Below the pieces are notes generated by a model. It ran no database searches, was not told where the DNA came from, and worked only from the letters and a program-made list of their open reading frames with translations. Made by a program: the position numbers and the translations under genes. Positions 49,510-61,240 of a DNA stretch of 64,000 nt are shown here, in pieces (within the stretch, counting starts at the first letter, position 1; each line of letters opens with the position of its first letter). Location: contig PUFA01000070.1 in the NCBI GenBank assembly GCA_003508835.1, forward strand, positions 7,068,001-7,132,000, written 5' to 3'. The DNA comes from Eonycteris spelaea (lineage: Eukaryota > Chordata > Mammalia > Chiroptera > Pteropodidae).

Positions 49510-49775
49510 AGTAAAAAACAAGAATCACCACATGCTCAGCCCAAACCCTGCCTCCTCTGTGAAGCCTTCCCTGCTTCTACAGTTTTCTGTCCCAGAGCAA
49601 CATTGTTTATTCTTCTCTCTTTTGTTATCTTTAGGCACATTCTCCTCATCTGCCTCATACTTGTTTACAAGTCTATGGCCTATAGAAATGATACCTGTCT
49701 TACTTGTTTCCATATCCCCAGCACCTAGCACAGAGACAACACAGTGAACAGTACTCAGTAAATCATGTTTTAATA
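49510..49775 (+). repeat. L2 LINE 3' end
   Basis: 'tctgtgaagccttccctgct', 'ttatctttaggcacattctc', 'tatccccagcacctagcaca', 'acagtactcagtaaatcatg'. Open frames on both strands here are L2 remnants. Confidence 0.88.
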
Positions 49776-51104
49776 ACTGATTAAACACTTACGTTAAAGA
49801 AAGGAATATATCATTCTTAGGAATGGGTGGCAAGAAAAAAAAAATTCTGTGCCACTATTAACCTATCGAGACTGCCTTCTACAGATGTATCTCTAATTAC
49901 ATCATTACTGGTACTATTACCATTAGAAAGGCCACGCCAGCAAGCCCACGTCAAGCAGACATCTCTTTTGTTGGTGGATAAAGCTTGCAGCCTGCTAGTG
50001 GGGCTGAAGCTGCACAGCCATCTGGAAAGAAAACTTGGAATCCTGAAATAGGGCCAGAAAAGGAGCATTAGCTTCATGAATGTGGCACTCATACAACTAT
50101 GTTGGAACAAAGCTGGCTGTGAACCAAACTCTGTGCTTGTCTGCCTGTCCTCCTGGAAGAGTTTATGTATTATCAGCTACAAGAGATGGGCAAAGGTTTT
50201 GAGAGACAAGGAAAGGAGAAGAAAGAATGTCATTTAAAACATATTTCCAGGCTCCAGGTAAAAACCCAGTAACTTTGAGTGGATGCATGCCAACAATGTT
50301 TAAGTATTTCTCATCTTGGCTTCAGTCACATACGAACCATGGAAACCTGTTTTGTCGAGGATACTATAAGCAGAAAACCAGCCCTTACACTCAAGCAGAA
50401 CAGATCTGAGTAGAGAATCCTAGTTAACTCATAAACAATTTATAAACTAAAGCATTTAGCAATTCTTGATTAAAGGTTCAAATCTTTGTAGCTCTGTGCC
50501 AATGAAATATAGGGTTTCACTGTTTTCAATAATTACGCTTTGAAAATCTTGGGGAGAAATCCTGCTTTATAACTAGACAAAATTTTAATATTTAACCAGC
50601 TAATTTAAGAAAATGCTTATTAAAAAACTTAGTATTGATATGTGTATGATATGCTTTATATAAATCTCTTCAAAATATTATCCGTCTGAACTAACAAGAG
50701 ACAGGTCTTGTTATGATAGTAGCTAGGACATTCAAACCAATTTTGAAAAAATAGGAATTAAACCAGTTAGATGCAATGTCAGAAAATGCTTTGTAATTTT
50801 TCTTTAATACAGTTAATTATGACTCTGCAAACTCTAACTCTTCCACATTTGATAATGCTTGCTCAGTATAAGCAATCAATTCTTCTTTAAGGTTGTTTTT
50901 ATTACCTAAGAAGGCTTAGTGATCTATCTAATCCATCTCTTCTCTTCCAATTTAATGTAGCTAATGAAGTTCCATCGTGTAGAGTGTCTGAGCCACAGAG
51001 TGATGGCTAAATCAAAGACTTACCAACATTCTGGTAGAAATCTGGAAATAAACCAAAAATAAACATGCCAATCTATTCATCAGGGAAATTTTACTCAAAG
51101 ATTC
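49776..51104. other. No gene seen; unassigned
   Basis: 49,830-50,210 is complex, moderately G+C-richer and free of recognised repeats, with open frames on both strands (49,827-50,051 on +, 49,817-50,110 on -). No product or splice signals that I would defend. Confidence 0.5.
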
Positions 51105-51195
51105 TCAAGATCAAGGACAGGGTCTTCTTAATCATCTTTTAATTTCCAGTACTAGGATAGCCTCCTATACTTAGTAAAATCTCAAAAGATTTTGG
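51105..51195 (+). repeat. Possible L2 LINE 3' end
   Basis: 'aaggacagggtcttcttaat', 'aatttccagtactaggatag' and 'cttagtaaaatctcaa' resemble the end of sense L2. Weak. Confidence 0.4.
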
Positions 51196-51844
51196 TCAAG
51201 AACATGAAGGAACTGATTAAAAATTTCAGTGAAATAAAAATTTTTTCAACTCAATATATACTTATAAAGGCAGAATCAATACTAGAAGAATGTTAAATAC
51301 ATTACTCTGCTTTTTAAATTTTGGCTTTTAAAAATCCCACCACATAGTTGAAATGTATCTTTGCAGCAAGCCTATCTTAAGAGAGCAGAAAAGAGAAGAA
51401 AGAAAGGATGGAAAGAAAGAGGCAAAGCTATTTCGGGTGTATAAAAGTAGACATAAAGAGAAAGAAAGTTCCAAGCACTCCAAGAGAAGAAAAAAGTAAG
51501 TAGCAGAACTTATTTTTATCACAAAATCAACCTTATTCATTTATAAAGAATTTCCTAAGGGATGTTTAAAAAATAATCAATAGAAAGATCTTTAAAGAAT
51601 AAAAAAAAAATCACCTCAATTCAATTCAATAAAAGCTTTTCTTTATTTTCTGAGTAATAGATTCCCTTTTCAGGCCCTCCAAGGCCAGGTCTCTAGAGTC
51701 AGCATAAAATGAAATTGAGTAATTATTTGTTGAATTTTAATTTAAACAGTTGTAGATCAGAACAATTTAGGTCAATTATGATCAAGGATTTATGTCAGCA
51801 TGATAGCCTCCAGTATTTGAGTTAATGATCCCGTCCCTCCGTGT
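51196..51844. other. No gene seen; unassigned AT-rich DNA
   Basis: An AG-rich patch lies at 51,380-51,420. Nothing else recognised. Confidence 0.55.
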
Positions 51845-52050
51845 GGTAGTGAAAAGAACATTCCATAAGAGGTCAGGAGGGATGGAGGCTTTTTTCAAAT
51901 TCACCATTTGACTAGTAGCTGTTAATCTCTCTGGGCCTCAGTATTATCATCTGATCACTGTAGATAATATTTGCACAACTGCGTAATTTTAATGAGCAAT
52001 CAAACACTATATGCAAATAACTTTGTGAATATAAAGTGCTATGTACATAT
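51845..52050 (+). repeat. MIR SINE, diverged
   Basis: 'gtgaaaagaacattccataa', 'ctgttaatctctctgggcct', 'cagtattatcatctgatcac', 'aaagtgctatgtacatataa'. Confidence 0.65.
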
Positions 52051-53059
52051 AATGAATTCACTGTGAAAAATCCCTCCCCACTTCCTCCCATCATACTCTG
52101 TATGGGTTGCATGAACTTTTCTTAGTGAGACATTATAAGAGATATGGCTGAAAAGAAAGTATTCAATATTAAAATATAAAAGAAGATGTATTGGGAGAAA
52201 AAAACATGCTCCAATGCACATGCATTAATATAAAACAAAGCACTTTTTGGAAAAATTTCTTCAATAACATTCAGATTCTTTTAGGAAATAAATACATGTA
52301 TGTTTTAACACTTTATGACATTAATGTGTAATTTTCATTTATCCATAATAGGTGGTCTTATTTTTTCAATGGGACCAAAATTGTTTGTTTCCATTTTAAT
52401 AATGCTAAAGTTTTATAAAACCAATCTTTTAGCTCAGTATGTTCAAATTCGTAAACCCTAAAAGCAGCTTTCAAAATCTGAAAATGTCATTAGGCATTTT
52501 GTATGCAATGAGTACTGAGAAATGCATAATTCTTGCTTTTGTTATCATTAGGGATAATAATAGCTTACACTCTAAACCATGTAAATATTGGCACCAATAT
52601 CAGGCCTTGTTTAGAAATTTTGGATTCATTTGAAACCTAACCTAAATAAAACTAGAATGGGTGAATCCACATAAACCAAAACCCCAAACCCTGTGAATTC
52701 TCTCCCAAAATTTACAACACTTTAACTCGCTCCCCAGACATGCATGTTATTAAAACAATAATGAAAACATTATCACAGATGCCAAAAAATTAAAACAATT
52801 TTTTACTAGTTCCTTTAGAAAGAGACAACTATTTTATTGTTCTTTTTGCTGCTACTGCTGCTTTTCGTGTTTGCTTTCAGAGAATACATAAAAAATAAAC
52901 CTAACATTGTCCAGAGATAGTGAAATTGTCCTTTTCTAGTTGGACAGTAATAATCATTTTATAATTCAAGATGAAAAATTATTTACAATTAAGATGAAAA
53001 GTTATGATTGAAATGAAAAATTATTTTCTGCTTGGCTTTTTTCTTTCTTCTTTATTTTA
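52051..53059. other. No gene seen; unassigned AT-rich DNA
   Basis: No repeat or exon recognised. The frame at 52,439-52,633 looks like chance. Confidence 0.55.
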
Positions 53060-53230
53060 TTTTAAATTTTCAAAAGTTAGACATCTGTACAACCCATGAA
53101 GTGATCCCCCTATTACTCTAGCACCCATCTGGCACTACATACAACCATCACTATATATTGACTATATACCCTATGTTATACTCTAAATCTCTGTGACTAT
53201 CTACTTGGGGTTTTTCTGATGTCATAAGTC
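53060..53230 (-). mobile_element. Antisense L1 3' UTR fragment
   Basis: 'caacccatgaagtgatcccc', 'ctctagcacccatctggcac', 'atatattgactatataccct', 'atgttatactctaaatctct' are the complement of the same L1 3' UTR type seen in sense at 53,943-54,558. Confidence 0.8.
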
Positions 53231-53942
53231 TTTTGCTTTCTTTTCCTCCTGTATTGGACAGCCAAATAAAAAACTATGATGTCTGTGGATGCATAATACC
53301 TATCCCTTTTGAAGCTAGGTTTAGCTTCAAAAATACATTCTACAATACACTGACAATTTTTTTTACTAGTAATTCACCTATAGACTTTTTGTTTATTTTT
53401 AAAAATTACAAACATATATTAAATTATGCATATTATTCTATCTCGATCAGCCTAGGATTACAGAATTTTACTTTAAAAAAAAAAAAGAAAGTAATCCTTT
53501 GGAGAGAATGGGAATTTCTCTTTTACTATGAAATTAGAGAGAGCTCAGAGATCCTGTATATCAGCTAGATGTTTTTCTAGCTGTTAGCCCTGAGAACCCA
53601 GGTCTGCTGTACTATCAGTTGAGTGATTTTTAGGTTCTATTATGGCTGCTCTTGAGTGCTCAGAACTAAAATTCAATATTAAAAAAAAAACTATTCAAAA
53701 AAGGTCTTAAGCGTACTTAGTAAATATATCTTAAAACATTTTTAATAGTTTTAAAAGAAAAAAACAAAAGCAAATTAATATTTATGCCATCCTAAAAAAA
53801 GATATACAATTATTAAATATCTAATTATTTCTGTTCTCTGAATGGAAAATGTATACTCTGACATTTATGAGTATCTCTAGCATACCCGTACTCATTTGTA
53901 TATTTCTTTATAATATAAAATTGTTAAAAACTATTCTTTCTT
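53231..53942. other. No gene seen; spacer between two opposite L1 ends
   Basis: AT-rich. The open frame at 53,233-53,568 has no recognised domain and includes an A run at about 53,476-53,486. Confidence 0.55.
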
Positions 53943-54558
53943 AATCTAGAACACTAATTCAAATAGATATATGCACCCTATGTTCACTGCAGCATTATTT
54001 ACAGTAGCCAAGGTTTGGAAGCATCCTAAGTGTCCATCAATAAACAACTGGATAAAAAATGGGTGGAACATATTACAATGAAATATTACACAGACATTAA
54101 AAAGAATGAAATCTTGCCATTTGCAAGACCATGGATGGACCTAGTGGGTATTATGCTAAGTGAAATAAGTCAAAAACAAATATCATGATTTCACTTATAT
54201 CTGAAAAACAAAACAAACGAACAAACAAAAGAGAAACAAATTCATAGGTCCAGAGAACAAACTGATGGTCACCAGCTAGAAAAGATTTGGGGAGATGGGT
54301 GAAAAGATGAAAGAAATTAATACATACAAATTGACAGTTATAAAAATAGTCACGGTGATATAAAGTACAGCACAGAGAATTTAGTCAATAATATTGTAAT
54401 AACTATACACAGTGTCATATGGGTACCAGACTCATCAGGTTGCTCACATCATAGGTTATATAAATAAATGTCTAATCATTACGTCATACACTCAAAACTG
54501 ATATAATATTGAATGTCAACTATAATTGAAAAATAAATTTTAAAAATAAAAATAACCA
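53943..54558 (+). mobile_element. 5'-truncated L1 with target-site duplication
   Basis: Sense L1 from the end of ORF2 to the tail: 'tatgttcactgcagcattat', 'aagtgtccatcaataaacaa', 'ttgcaagaccatggatggac', 'ttatgctaagtgaaataagt', 'gtcaataatattgtaataac', 'ctgatataatattgaatgtc', then an A-rich tail. It is flanked by 17-base direct repeats at 53,926-53,942 and 54,559-54,575 (one mismatch). The left repeat begins after TT, at a TT/AAAA cleavage site typical of L1 endonuclease. This form of 3' UTR is the main evidence for a laurasiatherian host. Confidence 0.93.
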
Positions 54559-55299
54559 AAAAACTATTATTTCTTGCTATCAATGGTTTTCGAAGTAGCA
54601 TTTTTGAATCTCAGAAATAAAATAAGAAAGATTTAAGAATGTGGACTTGTAATTCTAACACCCAGAATCATGAACCACTAAAAAACCAGGGTGGTGGCAA
54701 CTAGAGACAAAAAAAAAAGAGTGGCGATAACATAGAGGCCCTAGTAGGGGCAAAGGGAAAAAAGAATGGATAGGCAACAAATCTCACAGAACAGACCAAA
54801 AAGCGGGAAAGATGGCTTATGACATACCATTTCTCCACTTCCTATTTCTTCCTTTCTTAAATCACAGCATCTTGCAACTAAGATATTTGAACAGGCAACA
54901 TTTAAGAGCGATTCACAGCATTCTCTCTGCATGGTAGTCTTATCAAATGAATACACCATAATATATTCAAATTATTTCCTATTGTTTGGCATTAATGTTT
55001 TACACAAGTCTTTGAGTATATTTCTGAGTATTTCTATAGGATTAATCAATAGAGGTAAACTTGCTAAATTAACAAGTATAAAAATTTTAAGAATTTTAAG
55101 CCAAATTGCTTGTCGGGAAGATTGCACTTCTACTAGTGCCCATAATACTTCTATTAGTAGCCCATAAGCAACATCTTGCTTTGAACTATTGCCAATGCTG
55201 ACTGTCAAAATAAAACACATGTATACTTTCTAGTTTTAGAAACAAAATAGACTTTCATTTTCCAAAAAGAAAGTTTTATTGTTTTCTCTGACTATAAAA
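54559..55299. other. No gene seen; unassigned DNA
   Basis: It begins with the right-hand target-site duplication. Open frames at 54,741-55,220 on both strands have no recognised product. Confidence 0.55.
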
Positions 55300-55860
55300 A
55301 TTTATATACTTTTATTCACAAAAATTACATAATAGAAATAGTACAAAAAGAAACAAAAGCCCCCAAATCTCTCAATACAGAGATATTTCTGATTAACATT
55401 TTGGAAAATTTCCTTCAAAACTATCTATTGTCATATTATCTACGCCAATATGTATGCACAAAAATTCTATAAATTATGAGCATGTTCTAATGCAGCTTTA
55501 TAACAAAATTTTTTACTCCACAATAGAGCATGCATATCTTTTCCTGACATTAAATACATATACACAGTATTTTAATGGGTATAAAATAATCTGTTTTTTT
55601 TTTTTTTGGTTTGTTTTTGTTTGTTTGTTTGTTTTTGTATTCCCACACTATATTTAACAAGTAATCTATTAAGGAAAATCTAAGGTTCTTTTTTCCCACT
55701 CTTTCTCTATTATAAATGATCCTGTGACCAGTACCTTTATGCTTGTATTTTTTCCACACTTTTTATAGACTTGTGAAATTATCTCTTTAAGAAAGTATAT
55801 TTTAGTGTGCTCTCTGGGTCTAATGGCACATATATTTTATTCTCCAAACAATATGTGCTT
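55300..55860 (-). mobile_element. Antisense L1 fragment, old
   Basis: 'gagcatgcatatcttttcct' region, 'acagtattttaatgggtata', 'ctctattataaatgatcctg', 'gaaattatctctttaagaaa', 'gtgctctctgggtctaatgg' follow the complement of an old L1 ORF2 end. A T/G-rich run at 55,591-55,638 interrupts it. Confidence 0.6.
55591..55638. repeat. T(n) plus (TTTG)n run
   Basis: A poly(T) stretch followed by TTTG/TTTTTG units. Confidence 0.95.
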
Positions 55861-55977
55861 CCCTTAGACCATCTGATTTGCAGAAATGGCTGAGTAATAT
55901 GAAAAAAATTTCATTTTTTAAAATATTGGATACCAAATGTGTCAACATTTAGAAAATCTGCTTAGACCTGTCGCTGT

Positions 55978-56623
55978 TGGGGCTAGAGTTCAGTGTCACC
56001 CCAAGCATAATGGGGAGGGAGAGGGATAACAACGGCACAGAAGTGTGGTTAGAATTTTCCTTCGGTTCTTCCTCAAATGAAGGCAGTGAAGAATCACAGG
56101 TCATTGAGACTTAATAGTTTTATTAAAAATACTTTTTAGAAAGACAAAGTATGCGCCAAGGAGGCACATGGTCCTAGCAAAGAGAATTGCAACAGAGCGC
56201 TGTAGTAGCCATAACAACAAGAAGGCAAAAAGAAGGGGTCCAAAATGGGAATGTCTGCCTTTTATTTGGGCTGTGATAGGTGGTTCCAAAAGCATTCCTA
56301 GGTGATTGGCAAGTGAGGTCATTTTGATTGACACCTGGCTGGTATGTAACTCTCTGCCTAGTATGTATGCATTTACCCAATAATTAGATTCATGAACTTC
56401 CAGGCATAAACATAGTATTATAATGACCTTCTATGCAGGCATCTGTAGCCGGATTAGGCCCGTTAGGACTATAGCCTCCTTTCTTTTGTCTCTGGGGATG
56501 CAGGAGGAATTCTCTAACTATCATTGGGTGTTCTTTGGGTGGTCTCTAGGCTGGGCCCCTATTCCTTTGTTCCCACTATCACTCATATTTGATTAGCTAG
56601 CTACCTAACATATCCACAACCCA
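55978..56623 (-). mobile_element. Probable solo LTR of an endogenous retrovirus
   Basis: On the minus strand a 646-bp block begins TGGGTTGTGG and ends CTAGCCCCA (inverted ends TGGG...CCCA). It carries an AT-rich TATA-like AAATAAAAGG (about 56,259-56,268) and, 135 bases downstream, AATAAA (56,119-56,124), then a pyrimidine-rich U5. No primer-binding site is seen beside the U5 end, no polypurine tract beside the U3 end and no clear target-site duplication, so it is probably a solo LTR. Open frames inside it are not genes. Confidence 0.6.
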
Positions 56624-56887
56624 ATATTTTTTAAATGGCCAATGTAAAATGTTATACAATCAAATATAGATAAATGATCTATTTAAAGTACAAGATAAAA
56701 CAATGACTTTAAAGGGTATAATTTGAAAAGTTCATTGTCATGGTTTCAGATTCCACCTTGCAACTAAACTTTAAGAAACTACCCCTTGTCAGGCACTGGT
56801 ACATTATCAAAGAAGAATATGTGTAATTAAATGAAAGGGCTTTTAAAATACTCCCCCTTTTCTGATTACATATCTTTGTGAGGCTAG

Positions 56888-56937
56888 ATTTTTATATATA
56901 CATATATATGTATATGTATGGACAATATATATATACT
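56888..56937. repeat. AT-rich imperfect dinucleotide repeat
   Basis: TATATA/CATATA/TGTATA units. Confidence 0.85.
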
Positions 56938-57909
56938 TCAACCAAAACAACAGACTACAATCAATGGAAAGCAAAAACATACGTGAGAATCCAGCTATCT
57001 TCTATCAAACCAGACATTAAAGAAATTTGCAAAAAAAATTGTAAAACATATTGCTCTTCCCCTAAACATTTTATTTTGGAAAATATGATTATTTTCAGAA
57101 AAACGAGCAGGCACCTATGTTAACAGGTGATGGATTTATTATTGTTATTTAAAATAAATTAACAAATATATCTTTTAATTTCCTAGTTTCAATATATAAT
57201 ATGGTAAATAACAATGGATAAAGCCCATATAAACAAAAGTTTTATATAGGGTCCTCAATATTTAATAATGTAATGGGATTCCAAGACTAAAATGTTAACA
57301 AGCACCTGACCTAGTCAATAGAAAGTTACTCAAAGGTGCAAGGCCACTAAGAATCTGATAATCATTAAAGAGTCTGACAGACAATGCCCAGCACATAATT
57401 TGAAGGATGTCCAGTAATCTCTTTCACCCATTTTCAAATCTTGGACAATTTTTCCTGACAGTATTTACTATGTAAAGAGATCACATTTTATTACTTTAAT
57501 TCAGTACTTACAAGAAGATTTAAAATGTGTGTCAAATCTCAGCCTTTAAAAAAACAGGATCCTGCCCATTTTAAATTATTAATTTACTTTTATATTACTA
57601 CATAGGCAGGATGAGAATTCTGATATAAATTTTTCATACAATAAACTTCCAGAGCCACGAAGGAGCAACAAACTTTTTATTTTCCTTAAGTTCCAGATAC
57701 AAAAACAGTAGGTCATCAATTATGATGTTCTCAGAGCAAGACATGGATAAGAATTGCAAGGAGGGCCAGTAAAGGCACAAAAGGTATCCATGATAGACTT
57801 CTTGAAGGAAATAATCAGGACAAATGCAGGGCATCTGGCCACTTTACTGAGCATATGGATACTAAACATTAGCTGAGTGTTCCTTCTGTTGTTCTTAACA
57901 GGAACTCTA

Positions 57910-58248
57910 GAACTCAGGAGACTACAATTTCTCATTTCAAAACAAACAGGAAAAAAGGGATCTATTTGTACTATAAATTGTATAGTACAAATCCTACATA
58001 TAGGGCGAATCTACCATATTTATATGTCTGGAGTTTTTATTTCACGACAAGTTTGTATCCCAAGTTATTAGAGCATGGATCCCCACAGGCATAAATACTG
58101 GGGCATCTGAAGACAAAGGGAACAAATGCGTATTCTTTAAGGGTAATAAGTATTTAATGGGGTAAATAATACGAGACAATACAATAGAATAACTTAAGAA
58201 GCCAGCCATTTAAACCTTAAAATTAAAGCTGAAGTTGAGAGTTCATAG
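57910..58248 (+). repeat. Unnamed repeat B, copy 2
   Basis: Same orientation and order as 32,700-33,030: 'aacaaacaggaaaaaaggga', 'caggcataaatactggggca', 'gccagccatttaaacctta'. Substitutions and indels are spread along the length, as in two old copies of one interspersed family. Confidence 0.8.
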
Positions 58249-58770
58249 TCAAGCGAAGGCTACATACAATTAAAGCAAGGAAAAATTATTTATTTGACAA
58301 ATAGTTTGGGAAAAACTTTAGGGTTATTGAATAATTAAGTTACGTCCACACTTTCTACAAACAATAAACTACTTGAAAAGACACATCTGGAGAATCAATA
58401 GCGACTCATGGGTACGTACAGGATTCTTTCAGTTCCTCTTTACTGGTGACCCAAAAAGTATCTCAGGGGAAATAGTTCAAGACATAGAAAAATAACTGAA
58501 AATGCCATTTTATTTAAGAAACCTATCTCTGTCTTGTCTTCTTTACTAAAAGTTTTTAGCTTTTAGAATAATCTCCATTTGTTTCTCATACATACCTTGA
58601 ATTACAGTGACCTACTTTTAAATTGTCACAGCTGAAGTGGCCAGTTAGCACAGATAAATAAAGCCTTGTCTGAGAACCAAAACAAAGACCACAGGCAGGT
58701 TTGCCAGAGGATGAAAAAAAAAATGTCAATTCAGTGGTGTTTTCTCAGGTGCTAACTGTTACAGGAAAAG

Positions 58771-58860
58771 ATTTCTGTCTCTCTCTCCCTTCCCTTCTCC
58801 CTTCCTAGTCCCTCTCCCTCCGTCCTTCTTTTTCACTTTCTTTCTCTTTCTCTTTCTTTT
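58771..58860. repeat. Polypyrimidine (CT-rich) tract
   Basis: About 90 bases, almost all C and T on +, with CTCC, TTTC and CT units. Confidence 0.93.
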
Positions 58861-59074
58861 AGTTTATGTAGAATGATAAAAGAAGATAATAAAGGGCCTA
58901 TTGTTTCCTCATGGCCAATTCCCTCTTGCCCTCCCTAACAGCATTAGCACAAAGAATTATAAACCAAAAAGTTGGCAGTCCCTGCCTGGTTGGTGTGAGC
59001 TGTTTTAAAATGTGAGAGTAGGTAGAAAAATCTCATTCCTACATAGCAGTTCAAACTTAGAGTGATCCTGAGGG

Positions 59075-59093
59075 ACACGCATGCGCACGCGTG

Positions 59094-59138
<45 letters not shown>
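59075..59138. repeat. (CG/CA) alternating purine-pyrimidine tract
   Basis: 64 bases of unbroken purine-pyrimidine alternation: a CG-rich left part with the 14-base palindrome GCGCACGCGTGCGC at 59,083-59,096, then a (CA)n run. Such sequence is a classic Z-DNA former. Confidence 0.95.
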
Positions 59139-59140
<2 letters not shown>

Positions 59141-60494
59141 TGGGGGACAAAATTTTAATCTAGTAAACTTAAATGCTAAATTAGGAAGTTTTGCTTACAA
59201 GTTAAAACGATTCCAGAGAGAACAGTATTTTCAGTGCAATATCAATGGACAGACATTTCTTTGATAAATTGACAACTGCTCTGTGAAAAATATCAACTCT
59301 TCTCTCCCCAACTCCTTCCTCAAGGAACAATGTAAACTACCTAATTAATAAGTTGATCTTGTAAACATGGGAATGGCAGGAATTTCTCAAAAAATAATCC
59401 AAAATATCATTTTAGTTTACATTAAAATCTAATTGTTTATAATAAAAATAAAAGTGCACTGCTTTTTCTGTGCCTGTTTCTTCCATTTTTAAACTTTTCC
59501 TAACTTTAGTTAAATCTAAGCTCACAAGGTTGTATTACAATACCAAATTAGGCAAACCAAGCCAGCTACTCCCTGCAATTACCTACCTACCTAATTCCCT
59601 ATGAGATGCAAGACATATAAACTTAGTGATATAGTTTTTTAAAAAATCTAACAGAAAAATAACATATACATGTAACTTTCTCCTCCATATTTGCTCAAAC
59701 CCTAGAAATGTAGAAAATAGTCCAATGAAAAAAGATCAAATAATTTGAAAAAATGGCATGTTAGCTTCTTTCCTAATGTCTAATTCTAACATGCCCCTCA
59801 TCCCAGATTAATATAATACCCTGTCCATTTTTATATTGCTTTCGTATTGTCGGGTATTTTTGAATCTTATATACATTTATTCTTTATATGTTAATAAAAA
59901 CTATATTTAGTTTTACTAAAGTAAAATAAATCTTAAGCAAGTTTATAAGTCTGGATTCCAGCTATAATAATAAGTGCTAACTACAAAAAAACATATTAAA
60001 AAAATTACTTGTTTAGATTTCACTAAATTAGCGACCCAAGCTAAACTAACAGATTCTTCAATGGATTGTATGGACCGCCCTGTGTTGTTAGCAGAGGACT
60101 CTTATCAGCAATTTACCACCTGGAGGCCCCACCTCTGTGAGCACCGTTCCACTAGCCACACAGATACAGCTGCATTGGCTGCTCTCTCAAACCTTCAGAC
60201 CCTCAAGGCTATTATTCCCAGGCCAAATTCCAGATGGAAAATAAACTATAAATCACCTTCCTAGACTTGAATATCCACATTTTAAAATGAGGTTTGTCTT
60301 TTCATTTAACGTACTTTGCAGGAAGATTGGGAGAAAGAAGTTAATTTGTCAATAATTCCAAGATGTTTAGATATAAGTGGTGTATGGGCAGAGGTTACAA
60401 TAATAATTGTTTCCACGTGCTTGTTCCTTACATATTAACAATATATGTCAAAGTTTTCCTTCAAAGTAAAATTAAAGATGCTTAGAAAACTGAC

Positions 60495-60670
60495 ATCTAA
60501 TAGCTTGTAAGTCAGAAGACTTGAAGCTTTGCTAGTAAATTAATATATTATGGGCTTCACCAGGCATTTTTAAGCTTTATCTTTCTGGCTGTAAAAATTA
60601 ACCATAATGTTTCTCATTCTACCTTTTATGGAGAATTTGTTAGGATTACGTGTAAATTATGTAAAAACAT
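60495..60670 (+). repeat. MIR SINE, diverged
   Basis: 'aagtcagaagacttgaagct', 'ttaagctttatctttctggc', 'tgtaaaaattaaccataatg', 'ttgttaggattacgtgtaaa' follow the sense MIR order. Confidence 0.6.
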
Positions 60671-60964
60671 TTTAAGCAAATTAAGCAAATACCATCACGT
60701 GAAATATAAGAACTAAATGAACTGACAGTGCAAACCAAATTCTTATGCATAATTTTTGTAAAGTTGGTGGAATTTTTGCACCATTAAATTCATGCATTAG
60801 TCCCCGGTTCCATCTGTTAAACCATTTATCTTTTATGAAGACAAAGTGTATTAATGATCTGATCATTTAAGGATTCTGAAGTTTAGAGATGGACTCTAAC
60901 ATTGACTCTTTAAGGAAAGTATTTTTTTTTTCTTTACAATTTTTCACCTGAAAAATAAACAGTT

Positions 60965-61240
60965 ATGCTGTTTCTAGTTTGTGGCTGTTAAAAACAAAGC
61001 CGCTTTGAACTTTCATGTGCAAGTCTTCATGTGAACATATGTTTCATTTTGTCTTGGCAAATACCTATGAGTAAAATGGCTGAGTTAGTTATCTGTCTGA
61101 TGGATGTTAAACATTAAAAAAAAAAACTGTCAAAACTTTTTAAAAGTGGTATGCCATTTTGGATTTTTATCAGAGGTGTATAAAATTTACAGTTCCTCCA
61201 AAACACTTGGTATGGTCATCTAATTTTATTATTTTTAACC
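60965..61240 (-). mobile_element. Antisense L1 fragment
   Basis: 'gctgtttctagtttgtggct', 'aacaaagccgctttgaactt', 'gcaagtcttcatgtgaacat', 'tggcaaatacctatgagtaa', 'ggtatgccattttggatttt', 'acagttcctccaaaacactt' are the complement of L1 near the end of ORF2. Confidence 0.88.

Larger units (their letters stand above)
56624..60494. other. No gene seen; mixed unassigned DNA and microsatellites
   Basis: It includes AT repeats at 56,888-56,937, repeat B copy 2 (57,910-58,248), a pyrimidine tract and the CG/CA tract listed separately. 60,040-60,245 is a G+C-richer patch with an open + frame (59,974-60,264) but no recognised product. Confidence 0.5.
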
